From: Adhaeribacter pallidiroseus
Lineage (GTDB): Bacteria; Bacteroidota; Bacteroidia; Cytophagales; Hymenobacteraceae
Length of the DNA stretch: 64,000 nucleotides
Direction of reading: 5' to 3'
Assembly (NCBI RefSeq): GCF_003340495.1
Contig: NZ_QASA01000001.1
Location: forward strand, 6,138,001-6,202,000
In this document: positions 9,409 through 18,544 of the stretch, one piece after another
Numbering within the stretch: position 1 is the stretch's first letter
Layout of the letters: each line of letters opens with the position of its first letter
The notes under the pieces: generated by a model
Told to the model about the DNA's origin: nothing
Seen by the model: only the letters and a program-made list of their open reading frames with translations
The model's database searches: none
Made by a program: the position numbers and the translations under genes

Positions 9409-9801
9409 ATGTATACTCTTATGAACCATTTAAAATGGCGACTAGCCTTGCTTTGCTTTTTAAATTTAAGTTTGTTGGCCGGCTGCGCCAGTGATAACGA
9501 AGAAGATCTCAACCCCAAGCCAACCGATTGCGATACCTCGGCAGTTACTTTTTCCGGAACAGTAAACGCTATTCTGCAAGCCAATGGTTGTAAAAACTGC
9601 CATGCGGCGGCTTCTGCTTCGGGCGGCGTAATATTAGATTCGCACGCCGAAGTGAAGAAACGAGCTGACGATGGCCGTTTATTAGGCGCCATTACGCACG
9701 CTTCAGGGTATACTCCCATGCCTTTAGGCGGGACAAAACTCTCCGACTGCGACATTGCCAAGGTTAAAAAGTGGATAGATAACGGTACGCCAAATAATTA
9801 A
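9409..9801 (+). CDS. Haem-c-binding lipoprotein (cytochrome c-like)
   Basis: A 130-aa lipoprotein. The signal peptide ends in a lipobox (LSLLAGCAS), so the mature protein would be lipid-anchored. A single haem-c motif CKNCH lies in ILQANGCKNCHAAASASGG, with a candidate distal ligand Met in YTPMPLGG. The fold resembles the short cytochrome c domains annotated as planctomycete-type. ATG at 9421 (second Met) is an equally plausible start. It is followed by YceI and DUF5777 genes; such a trio fits an envelope redox or lipid-binding role, but the electron partners are unknown. Confidence 0.8.
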   Translation: MYTLMNHLKWRLALLCFLNLSLLAGCASDNEEDLNPKPTDCDTSAVTFSGTVNAILQANGCKNCHAAASASGGVILDSHAEVKKRADDGRLLGAITHASGYTPMPLGGTKLSDCDIAKVKKWIDNGTPNN

Positions 9802-9812
9802 TAGCCAAAAAT

Positions 9813-9914
9813 CTACCTATAATTCTGCCAAGTACCATACGCTGGGGTAGCCTGTACCAATGTACGGGCATCATCGGTGCGCAACAGTTTATTGCCAAAA
9901 TCAGGTGAATCAAC
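9813..9914 (-). pseudogene. Possible C-terminal gene remnant
   Basis: The minus strand between 9914 and 9813 reads as about 33 codons with natural-looking composition (DSPDFGNKLLRTDD, then ARTLVQATPAYGTWQNYR) ending in TAG. An in-frame TAG lies just upstream and there is no start. It looks like the 3' end of a decayed gene, but it is short and I do not recognise the family. Confidence 0.3.
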
Positions 9915-9993
9915 CTAACCCCTGCTATTTAATTCCTGATACCTCTTACCCTTTATTCAATTTTAATTTTCACTTTCCTCAAACTAGTTACCC

Positions 9994-10557
9994 ATGAAAG
10001 TTTTCCTGTTGCTATTCGGGCTGCTAGTGCTGGGCAGTGGTGAAGGAGCGGCCCAGAGCCGTTACTTCACCCGCACCGGGCACATTTGGATTTTTTCCGA
10101 AACCCCCATCGAGAACATCGAAGCCCACAATAAAGCGGTTTCTTCTTTTATTTCTTTTGATACCGGCGAAATGGTGTTTTCGGTACCCATGAAAAGTTTT
10201 GAATTCCGGAAGTCGTTGATGCAGGAGCATTTTAACGAAAACTACGTGGAGTCCGATAAATTCCCAAAAGGAAGTTTTAAAGGCAATATTGTCAATATTC
10301 AAAGCGTCGATTTTAAGAAAGATGGTGTGTACCCGGTAAAAGTAAGCGGCACGCTTACCATTCACGGGGTTTCCCGGCCGGTTACCGCCGACGGTACTTT
10401 AGATGTAAAAGGCAACCGTATTGGGGCTAAATCTACTTTTACCATTACCCCCCAAGAGTATAATATTGAGATTCCCTTACTGGTGCGCGCCCACGTAGCC
10501 AAAATTATTCAAATAAATGTGGATTTGCAGTACGATCCATTTATAGCCAAACAATAA
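9994..10557 (+). CDS. YceI family periplasmic protein
   Basis: 187 aa with a signal peptide (MKVFLLLFGLLVLGSGEGAAQ). The rest is one YceI-like domain, an antiparallel beta-barrel that binds isoprenoid or other amphiphilic ligands. Characteristic segments are the early FTRTGHIWIFSETPIENIEA, the central FEFRKSLMQEHFNENYVES and FPKGSFKG, and VSGTLTIHGVSRPVTADG. Length is typical. It starts 192 bp after the haem lipoprotein and 18 bp before the DUF5777 gene, so it is probably co-transcribed with the latter. The ligand is unknown. Confidence 0.88.
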   Translation: MKVFLLLFGLLVLGSGEGAAQSRYFTRTGHIWIFSETPIENIEAHNKAVSSFISFDTGEMVFSVPMKSFEFRKSLMQEHFNENYVESDKFPKGSFKGNIVNIQSVDFKKDGVYPVKVSGTLTIHGVSRPVTADGTLDVKGNRIGAKSTFTITPQEYNIEIPLLVRAHVAKIIQINVDLQYDPFIAKQ

Positions 10558-10575
10558 CCATTAATAAGTTATTAT

Positions 10576-11505
10576 ATGCAGCAGATAAATTTCCTGTTTC
10601 TTGTTTTTGTTTTTTGTGGTGTATTATTAAGGGCGCAGCCCGCTCTGGCCCAAGACGACGACTTAATGAAACTGGCCGAAGCGGCCGACAGCACCAATCG
10701 CTCGCAAAGTTTCACGACCGCCACTTTTAAAGGCACCCGGGTTATCACTGGTCATTCGGTACAAACCAACGCCCAAAAAGAACTCGTTTTTTTAATTTCT
10801 CACCGGTTCGGTACCCTTAACAGTGGCGCGTACAATTTCTTTGGCCTCGATAATTCGGTTATCCGGCTAGCTCTGGAATATGGCCTCACCGATAACTTAA
10901 ATATTGGCGTAGGGCGGAGTTCGTACGAAAAAACGTTTGATGGATTTGTAAAATACCGTTTCCTGCGGCAGCAAGACGGGGGCTGGAGTAGGCCGGTAAC
11001 GGCCGTATTATTTGGGAGTACTGCGCTTAATTCCTTACGGCCAGCAAATCCGGAGCAAGACATTATGTTCAAATCGCGACTTACGTATACCGCCCAGCTT
11101 TTAATTGCCCGTAAGTTTAACCAAAATTTATCGTTGCAGCTAAGCCCTACCTGGATTCACCGTAACTTAGTGCCTACGCGCGCGGACGAATCTGATGTTT
11201 ACGCCTTGGGTATTTCGGGCCGGCATAAACTTACCAAACGTACTTCCTTTAACGCTGAGTATTTTTACCTTTTACCGGGCTACACCGCCGATACGTACAC
11301 CAACGCTTTATCTTTCAGCTTTGATATTGAAACCGGAGGGCACGTTTTTCAATTACTATTTAGTAACTCCATTGGCATGATTGAGAAAAACCTGATTACC
11401 AATAATACCGGCGAATGGGGGCAGGGCGATATTTACTTTGGTTTTAATATATCGCGGGTGTTTGATCTGGATAAAAGCCGCAAAATGGAAGGCAAAAAGT
11501 ATTAA
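10576..11505 (+). CDS. DUF5777-type outer-membrane beta-barrel protein
   Basis: 309 aa with a signal peptide ending near QPALAQ. The remainder is beta-strand rich with alternating aromatic residues (LALEYGLTDNLNIGVGRSSY, FDGFVKYRFLRQQ, LSPTWIHRNL), consistent with an outer-membrane barrel. It matches the DUF5777 family seen downstream of YceI and cytochrome-like genes in this phylum. The gap to yceI is 18 bp, indicating an operon. Function is unknown; a role in electron-transfer-linked export or as a porin is speculation. Confidence 0.75.
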   Translation: MQQINFLFLVFVFCGVLLRAQPALAQDDDLMKLAEAADSTNRSQSFTTATFKGTRVITGHSVQTNAQKELVFLISHRFGTLNSGAYNFFGLDNSVIRLALEYGLTDNLNIGVGRSSYEKTFDGFVKYRFLRQQDGGWSRPVTAVLFGSTALNSLRPANPEQDIMFKSRLTYTAQLLIARKFNQNLSLQLSPTWIHRNLVPTRADESDVYALGISGRHKLTKRTSFNAEYFYLLPGYTADTYTNALSFSFDIETGGHVFQLLFSNSIGMIEKNLITNNTGEWGQGDIYFGFNISRVFDLDKSRKMEGKKY

Positions 11506-11952
11506 CCAGCAATAGCCTGCTCCTTTAAAGCCAGTAGATTACAGTAAAAATTACTGAATGATAAACTGTTTTAATTCTAGCAACTCCGCCATTAGATTAA
11601 GTTCTCCTTTTAAATTTAAAAAATACTGAAAAATCAGTATTGACCGGATATAAGTAAGCCGCTTATCTTGGTAGAAACCATGGAAGCAAACCAAATACCT
11701 GTTGAAAGCCCTGAACTAGTAAGAATAGTGCGGATACGGGTATTCGGTAGCAAAAATAATACTTTACCCTTATAGGCGGTATAGTAATATTTACAGCAAA
11801 AATTGAAAGCATAACGGTAATATTTTGGTAATGGTATAAATAGCCAAAGAGGGTTATCTATCCTCTTTGGCTATTTATACCATTACTATTAGAGCCGTAT
11901 TATATGCGTTCTAGGCTAAATCTGCTTCTTTGGCTTAAATAGATGCAGATGA
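11506..11952. other. Intergenic region with two inverted repeats
   Basis: 447 bp with no coding frame. It holds an AAATTTAAAAAA motif (11612-11623), an 8-bp inverted repeat AATACTGA/TCAGTATT (11622-11641) and a 25-bp perfect hairpin (11828-11886). The hairpin lies 67 bp upstream of the sensor protein gene. Confidence 0.6.
11828..11886. repeat. 25-bp perfect inverted repeat / strong hairpin
   Basis: The arms 11828-11852 and 11862-11886 are exact reverse complements around a 9-nt loop. There is no T-run directly after either arm, so it is not a textbook intrinsic terminator. It lies far from the upstream DUF5777 stop (over 320 bp) and shortly before the next start, so an attenuator, RNA-stability or protein-binding role is equally possible. 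Confidence 0.75.
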
Positions 11953-14919
11953 ATGATGGCAGCATTAGAAAAACAAACCAGAAATTACACAGTACTCCTG
12001 CTTACCAGCTTGGCTATTATTGGGGCAGTTTTATTTTATATTCTGGGATACATCCCCGAAAACGAAAAACGAATAAATGCCCGCCATTACCGGGTGCTCA
12101 GCCGAATCGGTGAAAATCTAAATACCACTATTTCTAACTATGCCGAAAACGTAGGCGATAACTACATTTCGAAAGAAGTGAAAAAAGTTTTATTTGAGAA
12201 GAAAGTTAGTTTAGGAAAAAATAGAATTGCGGCAGAGAGCTTAATTGATTTACTAAATAAATATGATAGCCTAATAGTGCCAGGTAAATTTGGTATTCAG
12301 TTTTACTTCAATCAGTCAGATAGTATTAAAGAAGAAAAAGCGACCCAAGACACTTCTTTGTTTAATTATAGTAATCAAAAGGGCAAGTTATTCTTCAGTT
12401 TTGTCTCTCAAATAAATTCAAACACCATTCATAGTTTAAAATCAAATAGTTTTAATATTGACAGTAGTTCAGTAAGTACTTCGGTTTTTAAAACAATAAT
12501 CCCCGTTGATTCTTTGGTTGATCCTTTAATGCGGTGGGATACTTTTGACCATTTAATTATAGCCAGGAAGCTATCGGAGAAGAAGAATCTAGTTAACAAA
12601 GATAAATCGATTTATCGGTATCCGTTAGATGTTATATATAATTCTAGGCAACGGGCCGAGTTGCTGCCGCTAGATACCTTAAGCACAAAACTAGATAAAT
12701 CTTCTGGCCACGGGCCCGCCGACGTTACTATTGCCGGCGTAAAGCATAAACTATTCCTGCTTACGCAAAACGTAGGCAATGATAAATGGGTGCTTTATGG
12801 AACCGTAGCTACTAGTAAATATGAAACCGAACGCCGGGCTATCCCCTCGCATATTGTAACTTTTGCGGCTTTAGCTTTTGCTATTTTGCTTCTTGCCTTG
12901 CCTTTTTTAAAATTAATACTCATGAACAAGCAAGAGCGCTTATTAAAAAAGGATGTGATTTTTGCCGGAATTTCGCTGGTAGCCGGGATAGCGCTCATTG
13001 TTATTTTATTATTTGATGGCTATGCTTTTTACGGACCGGATAAATACCGGGAACAAGAACGATTGAAAACGCTAGCTGGAAATTTGGAAACTGAATTTAT
13101 AGAAGAGTTGAATGCGAACATAACTCAATTACAAGATTTCGATCACCTATTAAAGAATAATGAAAGTAATAAAAAAGACATTGAATCACTTAGAAGCCAA
13201 GAGTTATCTGTACCGGATACCAGCAATAGTTATGTTTTATTAGAAGAAAGACTTACTGTAAAAGGAACATACAAATTAGCGCCAGATGATATTCCTAACT
13301 TAGATCGAGTGTACTGGATGGATAATACAGGGGAAATGCTTCATTCTTGGACTACTAAGGATAAAAACGATGAAAAAGTTAATGTTAAAAATCGAGAGTA
13401 TTTTAAAAAAATAAATGCGGGAGAGGGGTGGAGTCTAAATACGAATCTAACTATCAATAGCAGCAGATTTGCCCTAGAGTCTATCCATTCTTATATTGAT
13501 GGGGAGAGATACGCTATCATAAGTGAAGAAAGCCGTTTAGGTTCTAGGAGCGTAATTGCATTAAGTACTAAGTTTACTTCGCTGCACAATACTGTTGTAC
13601 CACCAGGTTACGGTTTTTGCATTATAGATCAAGCAGGAGAAGTCTGGTTTCACCAGGATGAAAAATTAAACCTGAACGAAAACTTGCTGGCCGAAACAGA
13701 TGAAGATCTGCGGTTAAAAGCAGCTTTATACGGGCAAGTGCCGGCTCATTTTGTGCAGAATTACCAAGGCAGTAAACAAAGCATGTTTGTTACCCCGCTT
13801 AAAGGATTACCCCTGTTTTTAGTTACCTATGTAAAGCACAATTATCAGCGAAATTTTAATACCCACCTGATTGTGTTAACGGCTATCTTTTTAGCACTTT
13901 ATTTTAGTATGCTGATTATCTTTCTGGGTGTAGTTATATTAATAAAAAAACGCTCCTCCAAACTCAACTTTCAGTGGCTCTGGCCCCGGCGAAATAAAGC
14001 AATAGATTATTTTAAAATTACGTTGTCTCTTGCAGTGGCTATTGTTTTAACGCTTTTGTTCACGACTACTTATTGGCCGCTTTCATCTTTTTTTATTTTC
14101 CTATACGCCGGTATTTACTCTTTTATTTACTGCTATAAAACGTTACATGTTATTCCTTCAGAGCTACGCTCGAACCTGATACTTTGGTACTTTATTTTGA
14201 TTATCGCGGCAGTAAATGTGATTGCCTTACTAACCGGTATCAGCACTTTGCTATGGGGAATTATGTTTCAGGTTATTTTAACCAGTTTGTTTTTTCCCTC
14301 CAAATGGATAATTAAAAATGCATCGGCTAAAGCAAAGCCACTATTTGCTATTACCAGAATGTCAGCTAGTTTAAAGCTGCATTACCAGCGGTACTATGTA
14401 GGCATGCTGTTAACGTGGTTACTGCTAACCAGTGCGTTGCCAGCATTTTACGCCTTTAAACTAGCCTATAATTACGAGTCAGCGCTATTGGTAAAGCATC
14501 ATCAGCTATACTTGGCGCAATTACTGAGTCAAAATAAAAGTAAGTTATCCCAGGCCCAAGTCACTAAAATAGCTGCTACTACAATCTCGGTAACAGCACC
14601 TCCATCTAATAAAGCTTACCTCAACTTTTTTTGTAAAACCAACGATCCAACCCAATTTATTAATAAGGCATCTTCAACTTTTAAAGATCAAGTAAAAGCT
14701 TTGCTTGGCGAATTAGTACCGAATGGGGTAAAAGTTAAAACTAAAAAAGTCAGTACCCAAACCGGGAATATAGAATCCGGGAAATTAAGTGATTTTATAT
14801 CTCTCATCCGGCCCATTATGAAAGATGTTTTAGCGAATGAATATTATCTGCAAACTTATGATACCGAAAGCTTTCCGGAAAAAATATTAACTGGGAGAAG
14901 TTCGGTAATAACGTTCTAA
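11953..14919 (+). CDS. Large multi-pass membrane sensor protein with cache-like domains (probable 5' part of a split gene)
   Basis: 988 aa. TM1 (about 13-33) is followed by an extracytoplasmic region to about 290, then TMs at about 296-317 and 336-357. A second extracytoplasmic region (about 360-640) has cache-like features: DRVYWMDNTGEMLHSW, NREYFKKINAG and YGFCIIDQAGEVWFH. Further TM segments follow at about 645-670, 690-712, 715-735, 740-790 and 815-835. The last part (about 840-988) is again extracytoplasmic and ends without another TM. An extra A in the A-run 14879-14884 would continue the frame through the gap into the next gene, whose first residues and TM complete the topology. The real product is therefore probably about 1435 aa. 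Ligand and output are unknown. The upstream gap carries a 25-bp hairpin. Confidence 0.75.
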   Translation: MMAALEKQTRNYTVLLLTSLAIIGAVLFYILGYIPENEKRINARHYRVLSRIGENLNTTISNYAENVGDNYISKEVKKVLFEKKVSLGKNRIAAESLIDLLNKYDSLIVPGKFGIQFYFNQSDSIKEEKATQDTSLFNYSNQKGKLFFSFVSQINSNTIHSLKSNSFNIDSSSVSTSVFKTIIPVDSLVDPLMRWDTFDHLIIARKLSEKKNLVNKDKSIYRYPLDVIYNSRQRAELLPLDTLSTKLDKSSGHGPADVTIAGVKHKLFLLTQNVGNDKWVLYGTVATSKYETERRAIPSHIVTFAALAFAILLLALPFLKLILMNKQERLLKKDVIFAGISLVAGIALIVILLFDGYAFYGPDKYREQERLKTLAGNLETEFIEELNANITQLQDFDHLLKNNESNKKDIESLRSQELSVPDTSNSYVLLEERLTVKGTYKLAPDDIPNLDRVYWMDNTGEMLHSWTTKDKNDEKVNVKNREYFKKINAGEGWSLNTNLTINSSRFALESIHSYIDGERYAIISEESRLGSRSVIALSTKFTSLHNTVVPPGYGFCIIDQAGEVWFHQDEKLNLNENLLAETDEDLRLKAALYGQVPAHFVQNYQGSKQSMFVTPLKGLPLFLVTYVKHNYQRNFNTHLIVLTAIFLALYFSMLIIFLGVVILIKKRSSKLNFQWLWPRRNKAIDYFKITLSLAVAIVLTLLFTTTYWPLSSFFIFLYAGIYSFIYCYKTLHVIPSELRSNLILWYFILIIAAVNVIALLTGISTLLWGIMFQVILTSLFFPSKWIIKNASAKAKPLFAITRMSASLKLHYQRYYVGMLLTWLLLTSALPAFYAFKLAYNYESALLVKHHQLYLAQLLSQNKSKLSQAQVTKIAATTISVTAPPSNKAYLNFFCKTNDPTQFINKASSTFKDQVKALLGELVPNGVKVKTKKVSTQTGNIESGKLSDFISLIRPIMKDVLANEYYLQTYDTESFPEKILTGRSSVITF

Positions 14920-14978
14920 AGTTAAGTTATCAAAATCCGGCTAATCAGAATAGAGTAAGCCTGACTTCGCAAATACCT

Positions 14979-16259
14979 TTGTTTCGTGCGCCAAGTGTAT
15001 TCTACTCAGGCTCTAACTGGCCTTTAAACGTTTCTAGTTGGTTTTTCTGGTTAGATATAGGGCTTTTGCTTTTTTTGCTTTTTCTTTTTGTATCGTTTCT
15101 GGTGCAACGAATCTTCAACCTGAACATTATCCTGAATGCCCGCATGCGGCAGCTTGACGTATCGCTGCTAAAGCCGGAAGTTAAAAATAGAGTACTGTTG
15201 ATTGCTTTACCCGATGCACCAGATATTATAGAAATTATAAAAAGTAAAAGCGCTAACCCCGCGGATGTAAAAATAATAGAATATGATTTTGCGGAAGAAG
15301 ATTTCGCCGCTAAGCCATATAACATGCAATCCGTCTCCGAGAAAGAATCAATTGTAATTTTGGCGAAAAATTTTGATTACGATCCATTTTCCGAGGCTTC
15401 TTTAAAATTAAAAATAGCATTTCTTCAGAAGCTGAACGCTTTAGAAAAAGTTAAAATTGTTTTGCAATTGTCCAGGCATCCCGACTGCTGGGAAGATAAA
15501 TTAAAGGAAGAAGAACGGAAAGAAGCGCAAGAATTGCCTGATTTAACTTATGTTTTACTTTTACAACAATTTTTAGACAACCTGATTTTGTACAATAAAA
15601 TTTTCGAACCCTTACAGGGGTTTAAAGAAATATCTTTTTTTAATGATAGGTATGTTGCTGATAATAAAGAATATTTAATTAGAGTAATAGAAGAAGAATG
15701 CAATGCAGTTAATCATCTGAAGCAGTTTAAAGAACCGATGAAAAACTATGTAATAAGCCATTGCCAAAGTAAAAATATAAATCGGGAAGATATTATATTG
15801 CGCCTAAAAAGTTTGGCCCAACTTTACTACCGCGGTATATGGTCGGCGTGTACGGAGGAGGAGCATTATTTTTTGTACGATATGGCGCAGGACGGATTGG
15901 TAAATACCAAAAACTTAAGCGTTTTATCTTCTTTACTTGGAAAAGGATTATTACTGGCAGAAGATACGGTGAAGCTAAAAATTATGAATGATAGCTTTAG
16001 AAGCTTTGTATTAACAGAAGTAAACCCAGAGGAAGCGCTCCGTTACGAAAGAAAAAATTCCCGAGGCAGTAAGTGGGAGTTATACCGGACACCATTAATA
16101 TTAATTCTTTTGGGAGTGGCCTCTTTTATTTTTTTCACCCAGAAGGAGAGCTGGGCCAATATAATCACCATTATTACGGCTGTTTCTACTATTCTTACCA
16201 TACTTCCCAGGCTAGGATTTTTGGTACCTGCTTTTTTAATACCTAAAGAAAGTAAATAA
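14979..16259 (+). CDS. Membrane protein with NTPase-like/winged-helix-like cytoplasmic region (probable 3' part of the same gene)
   Basis: As delimited, 426 aa from a TTG codon. The same frame is open back to 14862 with plausible coding residues (FGNNVLKLSYQNPANQ), so the TTG is probably not a real start. A TM at about 25-45 is followed by a region resembling a P-loop NTPase (VLLIALPDAPDIIE; a Walker B-like hydrophobic strand SIVILAKNFDYDP; KVKIVLQLSRHP). No GxxxxGK[ST] is present. A helical, possibly winged-helix section follows (ACTEEEHYFLYDMAQDG, IMNDSFRSFVL). Two C-terminal TMs lie at about 368-385 and 393-420. I infer a signalling protein with a non-catalytic or atypical nucleotide-binding domain fused to the upstream sensor. 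Confidence 0.65.
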   Translation: MFRAPSVFYSGSNWPLNVSSWFFWLDIGLLLFLLFLFVSFLVQRIFNLNIILNARMRQLDVSLLKPEVKNRVLLIALPDAPDIIEIIKSKSANPADVKIIEYDFAEEDFAAKPYNMQSVSEKESIVILAKNFDYDPFSEASLKLKIAFLQKLNALEKVKIVLQLSRHPDCWEDKLKEEERKEAQELPDLTYVLLLQQFLDNLILYNKIFEPLQGFKEISFFNDRYVADNKEYLIRVIEEECNAVNHLKQFKEPMKNYVISHCQSKNINREDIILRLKSLAQLYYRGIWSACTEEEHYFLYDMAQDGLVNTKNLSVLSSLLGKGLLLAEDTVKLKIMNDSFRSFVLTEVNPEEALRYERKNSRGSKWELYRTPLILILLGVASFIFFTQKESWANIITIITAVSTILTILPRLGFLVPAFLIPKESK

Positions 16260-16476
16260 GTAGGCAGGTGTTGCCCAGGATAGTAGCTTATTAAGCTGTT
16301 TTAGCGGTTAAATTTAGCAACCTGATAGTACTTTTTAAAATTTCAAAGAAGGTTATACTGGGTAATTTGTAGCAAGTGAGGGTACAACTTTACGCCCCTT
16401 GCGGCAGGAAAAGGAAGGAGCATAAACTTGCAGGTTTTAGTTATAAAAACTATTTGATATTACCATGTTTTTCGCC

Positions 16477-17415
16477 TTACCCAATACCTTTGGTTACGGC
16501 CTTCATTTTAGCAAGGGCCGTTTGCGCTACTAACAAGGGGTCCTGGGCGTAATAGTTTTTATTAAATACCTCAAACGAGATAACCAAAGGCCGTTCCGGC
16601 GTACGTACTGATTCTAAAATCTTCCGGATGGGAGCTACGCCGTCGCCGGTATAAATGCGGTCGGCATCGGTAATGGTGGCGGGTTGGGAGCTCGCCAGGT
16701 AATCGTTTACGTGAAACACTTCGATGGCAGGTTTTCCTACTAAAGGCAAGCTATCAATACTGGAACCACCTTTGTATAAATGGTACACATCAAGCAAAAT
16801 CCGGGCTTTGGGATGGCCGCTCTCAGTAGCCACGTACAGCACTTCGCTTAATTTATTTAAGTTTTTCGAAAAACCCCATAGTTCCAGTTGCGGCATTACG
16901 GTAGTTTTTTCGCCGAGTTCCACAATGGTCCGGAACCGTTCGGCGGCTTTTTTTAAATCCAAACCGGGGGTGTTAGTCGCACCGGCCGGGGGAGCAGCCG
17001 TACGTCGGCAGCCCAGTTGGGCCAGCATGTCCATTTCCCGTTTTAGTTGTTCCAGCCCTTTCGCTCTTTCGGCTTCATCGTCTATAATCCAGGGAGCAAA
17101 ACCAATGGCATTTTCAACTTTTAAGCCTAAATCATCGAGTACTTTGCGGGCGTCTTTTAACGAATGGCCTTCTTTTAAGTAATTCTCCAGGGTATCCATC
17201 CAGATTTCTACCGACCGGAACCCGGCTTTAGAGGCAACTTGTAATTCTTTCACAAAGCCTAGCTTTTGGCCCCGGATGGTGCTTAAGTTCAGGCAGTAGG
17301 TAAAAGGAGCCGCCGGGGTTGTTTTAGCCTGACTCCACGTAGGGAGCATAGACAAGCCTACCGAAGTACCTAATAATTTTAAAGAATCGCGCCGGGAAAA
17401 AGGAACTATGGACAT
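16477..17415 (-). CDS. Sugar phosphate isomerase/epimerase-like TIM-barrel protein, exported
   Basis: 312 aa of the xylose isomerase-like (AP endonuclease family 2) TIM-barrel superfamily. The N-terminus has a twin-arginine-type signal (SRRDSLKLLGTSVGLSM, cleavage near SQAK), suggesting Tat export to the periplasm. Barrel features include LSTIRGQKLGFVKELQVASK, FRSVEIWMDTLENY, the metal-binding Glu in PQLELWG, the Asp/His strand ARILLDVYHLYKGG and FHVNDYL, and a late VISFEVFN. Length is normal. The nearest gene on this strand (17665-17856) is about 250 bp upstream, so it is probably a single-gene unit. The substrate is unknown. Confidence 0.85.
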   Translation of the reverse strand: MSIVPFSRRDSLKLLGTSVGLSMLPTWSQAKTTPAAPFTYCLNLSTIRGQKLGFVKELQVASKAGFRSVEIWMDTLENYLKEGHSLKDARKVLDDLGLKVENAIGFAPWIIDDEAERAKGLEQLKREMDMLAQLGCRRTAAPPAGATNTPGLDLKKAAERFRTIVELGEKTTVMPQLELWGFSKNLNKLSEVLYVATESGHPKARILLDVYHLYKGGSSIDSLPLVGKPAIEVFHVNDYLASSQPATITDADRIYTGDGVAPIRKILESVRTPERPLVISFEVFNKNYYAQDPLLVAQTALAKMKAVTKGIG

Positions 17416-17630
17416 AGAGTTAGGTTAAATTGCAACCTCTAATTTATGCCACTCTGGTTAATTTGCAAACTTTAAGCGGGAGCAGAAGCAAATAAAAGTA
17501 GAAAGCTCAGGAAATAGATAAGAACTAAACTGGTAAAGAGATAACACTGGCCTAACGGCAGGATACGCAACAAGTAATTACAGCAAATCAGAAAACTACT
17601 TTCAGGGCTACTCAAGCAGGCGAGTACTTG

Positions 17631-17666
17631 CATAAAAAAGAAAACCGGAGTGAAATAGAACCGGTT
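17631..17666 (-). terminator. Terminator of the 63-aa hypothetical gene
   Basis: On the minus strand AACCGG (17666-17661) pairs with CCGGTT (17648-17643) and is followed by TTCTTTTTT. The stem overlaps the stop codon of the small gene at 17665. Confidence 0.6.
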
Positions 17667-17856
17667 ATTTTTTCTGAGCGGATAACGTGTTTTTAGGAAG
17701 CAAGCGCAGCATCTGGTTTTTAATTTGACTTAGTAAGTGCGGATCACGTTCGCGCTGACTAAGGTAATTTAAAACCGTAATAAAGGATTCCCGCTCCTGC
17801 CATTTTAAGGTATTAACATCCATACCTTGTAATTGATATAAATAATCTACAACCAT
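17665..17856 (-). CDS. Small hypothetical protein
   Basis: 63 aa, unrecognised, with no signal peptide or TM. It is mainly helical and charged (LKWQERESFITVLNYLSQRE, KNQMLRLLPKNTL). Support for a real gene is a dedicated terminator hairpin at its stop codon and a sensible amino-acid composition, with a long AT-rich upstream region. Neighbours give no functional clue. Confidence 0.55.
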   Translation of the reverse strand: MVVDYLYQLQGMDVNTLKWQERESFITVLNYLSQRERDPHLLSQIKNQMLRLLPKNTLSAQKK

Positions 17857-18544
17857 TTTAGTACAAATTAATTAAAGTTTATACGCAGCAAATTATAATA
17901 AGTATATACGCCCAGAAGATTACCGTTCTGGTTAATATTAGTAAAATTATATATTAAGGGTTTTTTTATTTAAATTAAATATAGTAAAACCAAGCTTTAT
18001 ATGCTAATTTTTACGTTTAAATCTGTTTTTATTCGTAAAATTAAGTATTTACCCGTTTAATTTTAGTAATTATATTTAAAATTAAGTAAACCTGATGTAA
18101 TTTAACTTTATTTAGAGTTAAGTATTTGTTAAATTAAATTCTTGTAAGTTTATCAGGTGAAAAGAGTAAGTTATTATGAGTTAAATGCAAATTTGTAAAC
18201 GGATGCCCAATGGACTTAGTTTTTCTAATTACGCTATAACACCACCGTACAACTTAACAAAGGGGTTCCGCAATGAGAAGGCCTTTATAAATTTAAAATT
18301 TTTCGTTCTGCGAATGATCTTAGCTACATCGGGCAGAAGGCTTCCTGGTAATAGGCAGGATGGTTAGAAGCTTTAGCATCAGAATTTTTGCGCTTGATTT
18401 AAAATAATACTTTGGTATGTAACAGCTACAGACGCTTACTGTTAACCTCGCGGCATTTTTAGTACGCCAATTAGGTAATTTTAATTTTCTGTTTCATACA
18501 AACCTAATAGCTTTTAAACTGTTCATTAATATAAACTAAAAACT
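17857..18544. other. Long, very AT-rich intergenic region
   Basis: 688 bp between divergent genes, strongly AT-rich from about 17860 to 18180. It holds three direct copies of TTAAGTA (18041, 18082, 18118), two of them extended to TTAAGTATTT. A 60-codon plus-strand frame at 18185-18367 lacks coding character. Probably a promoter or curved-DNA region. Confidence 0.45.

Noticed and set aside
18185-18367. 60-codon plus-strand frame
   Set aside because: Mixed composition, no ribosome-binding context, no terminator, inside an AT-rich promoter gap.
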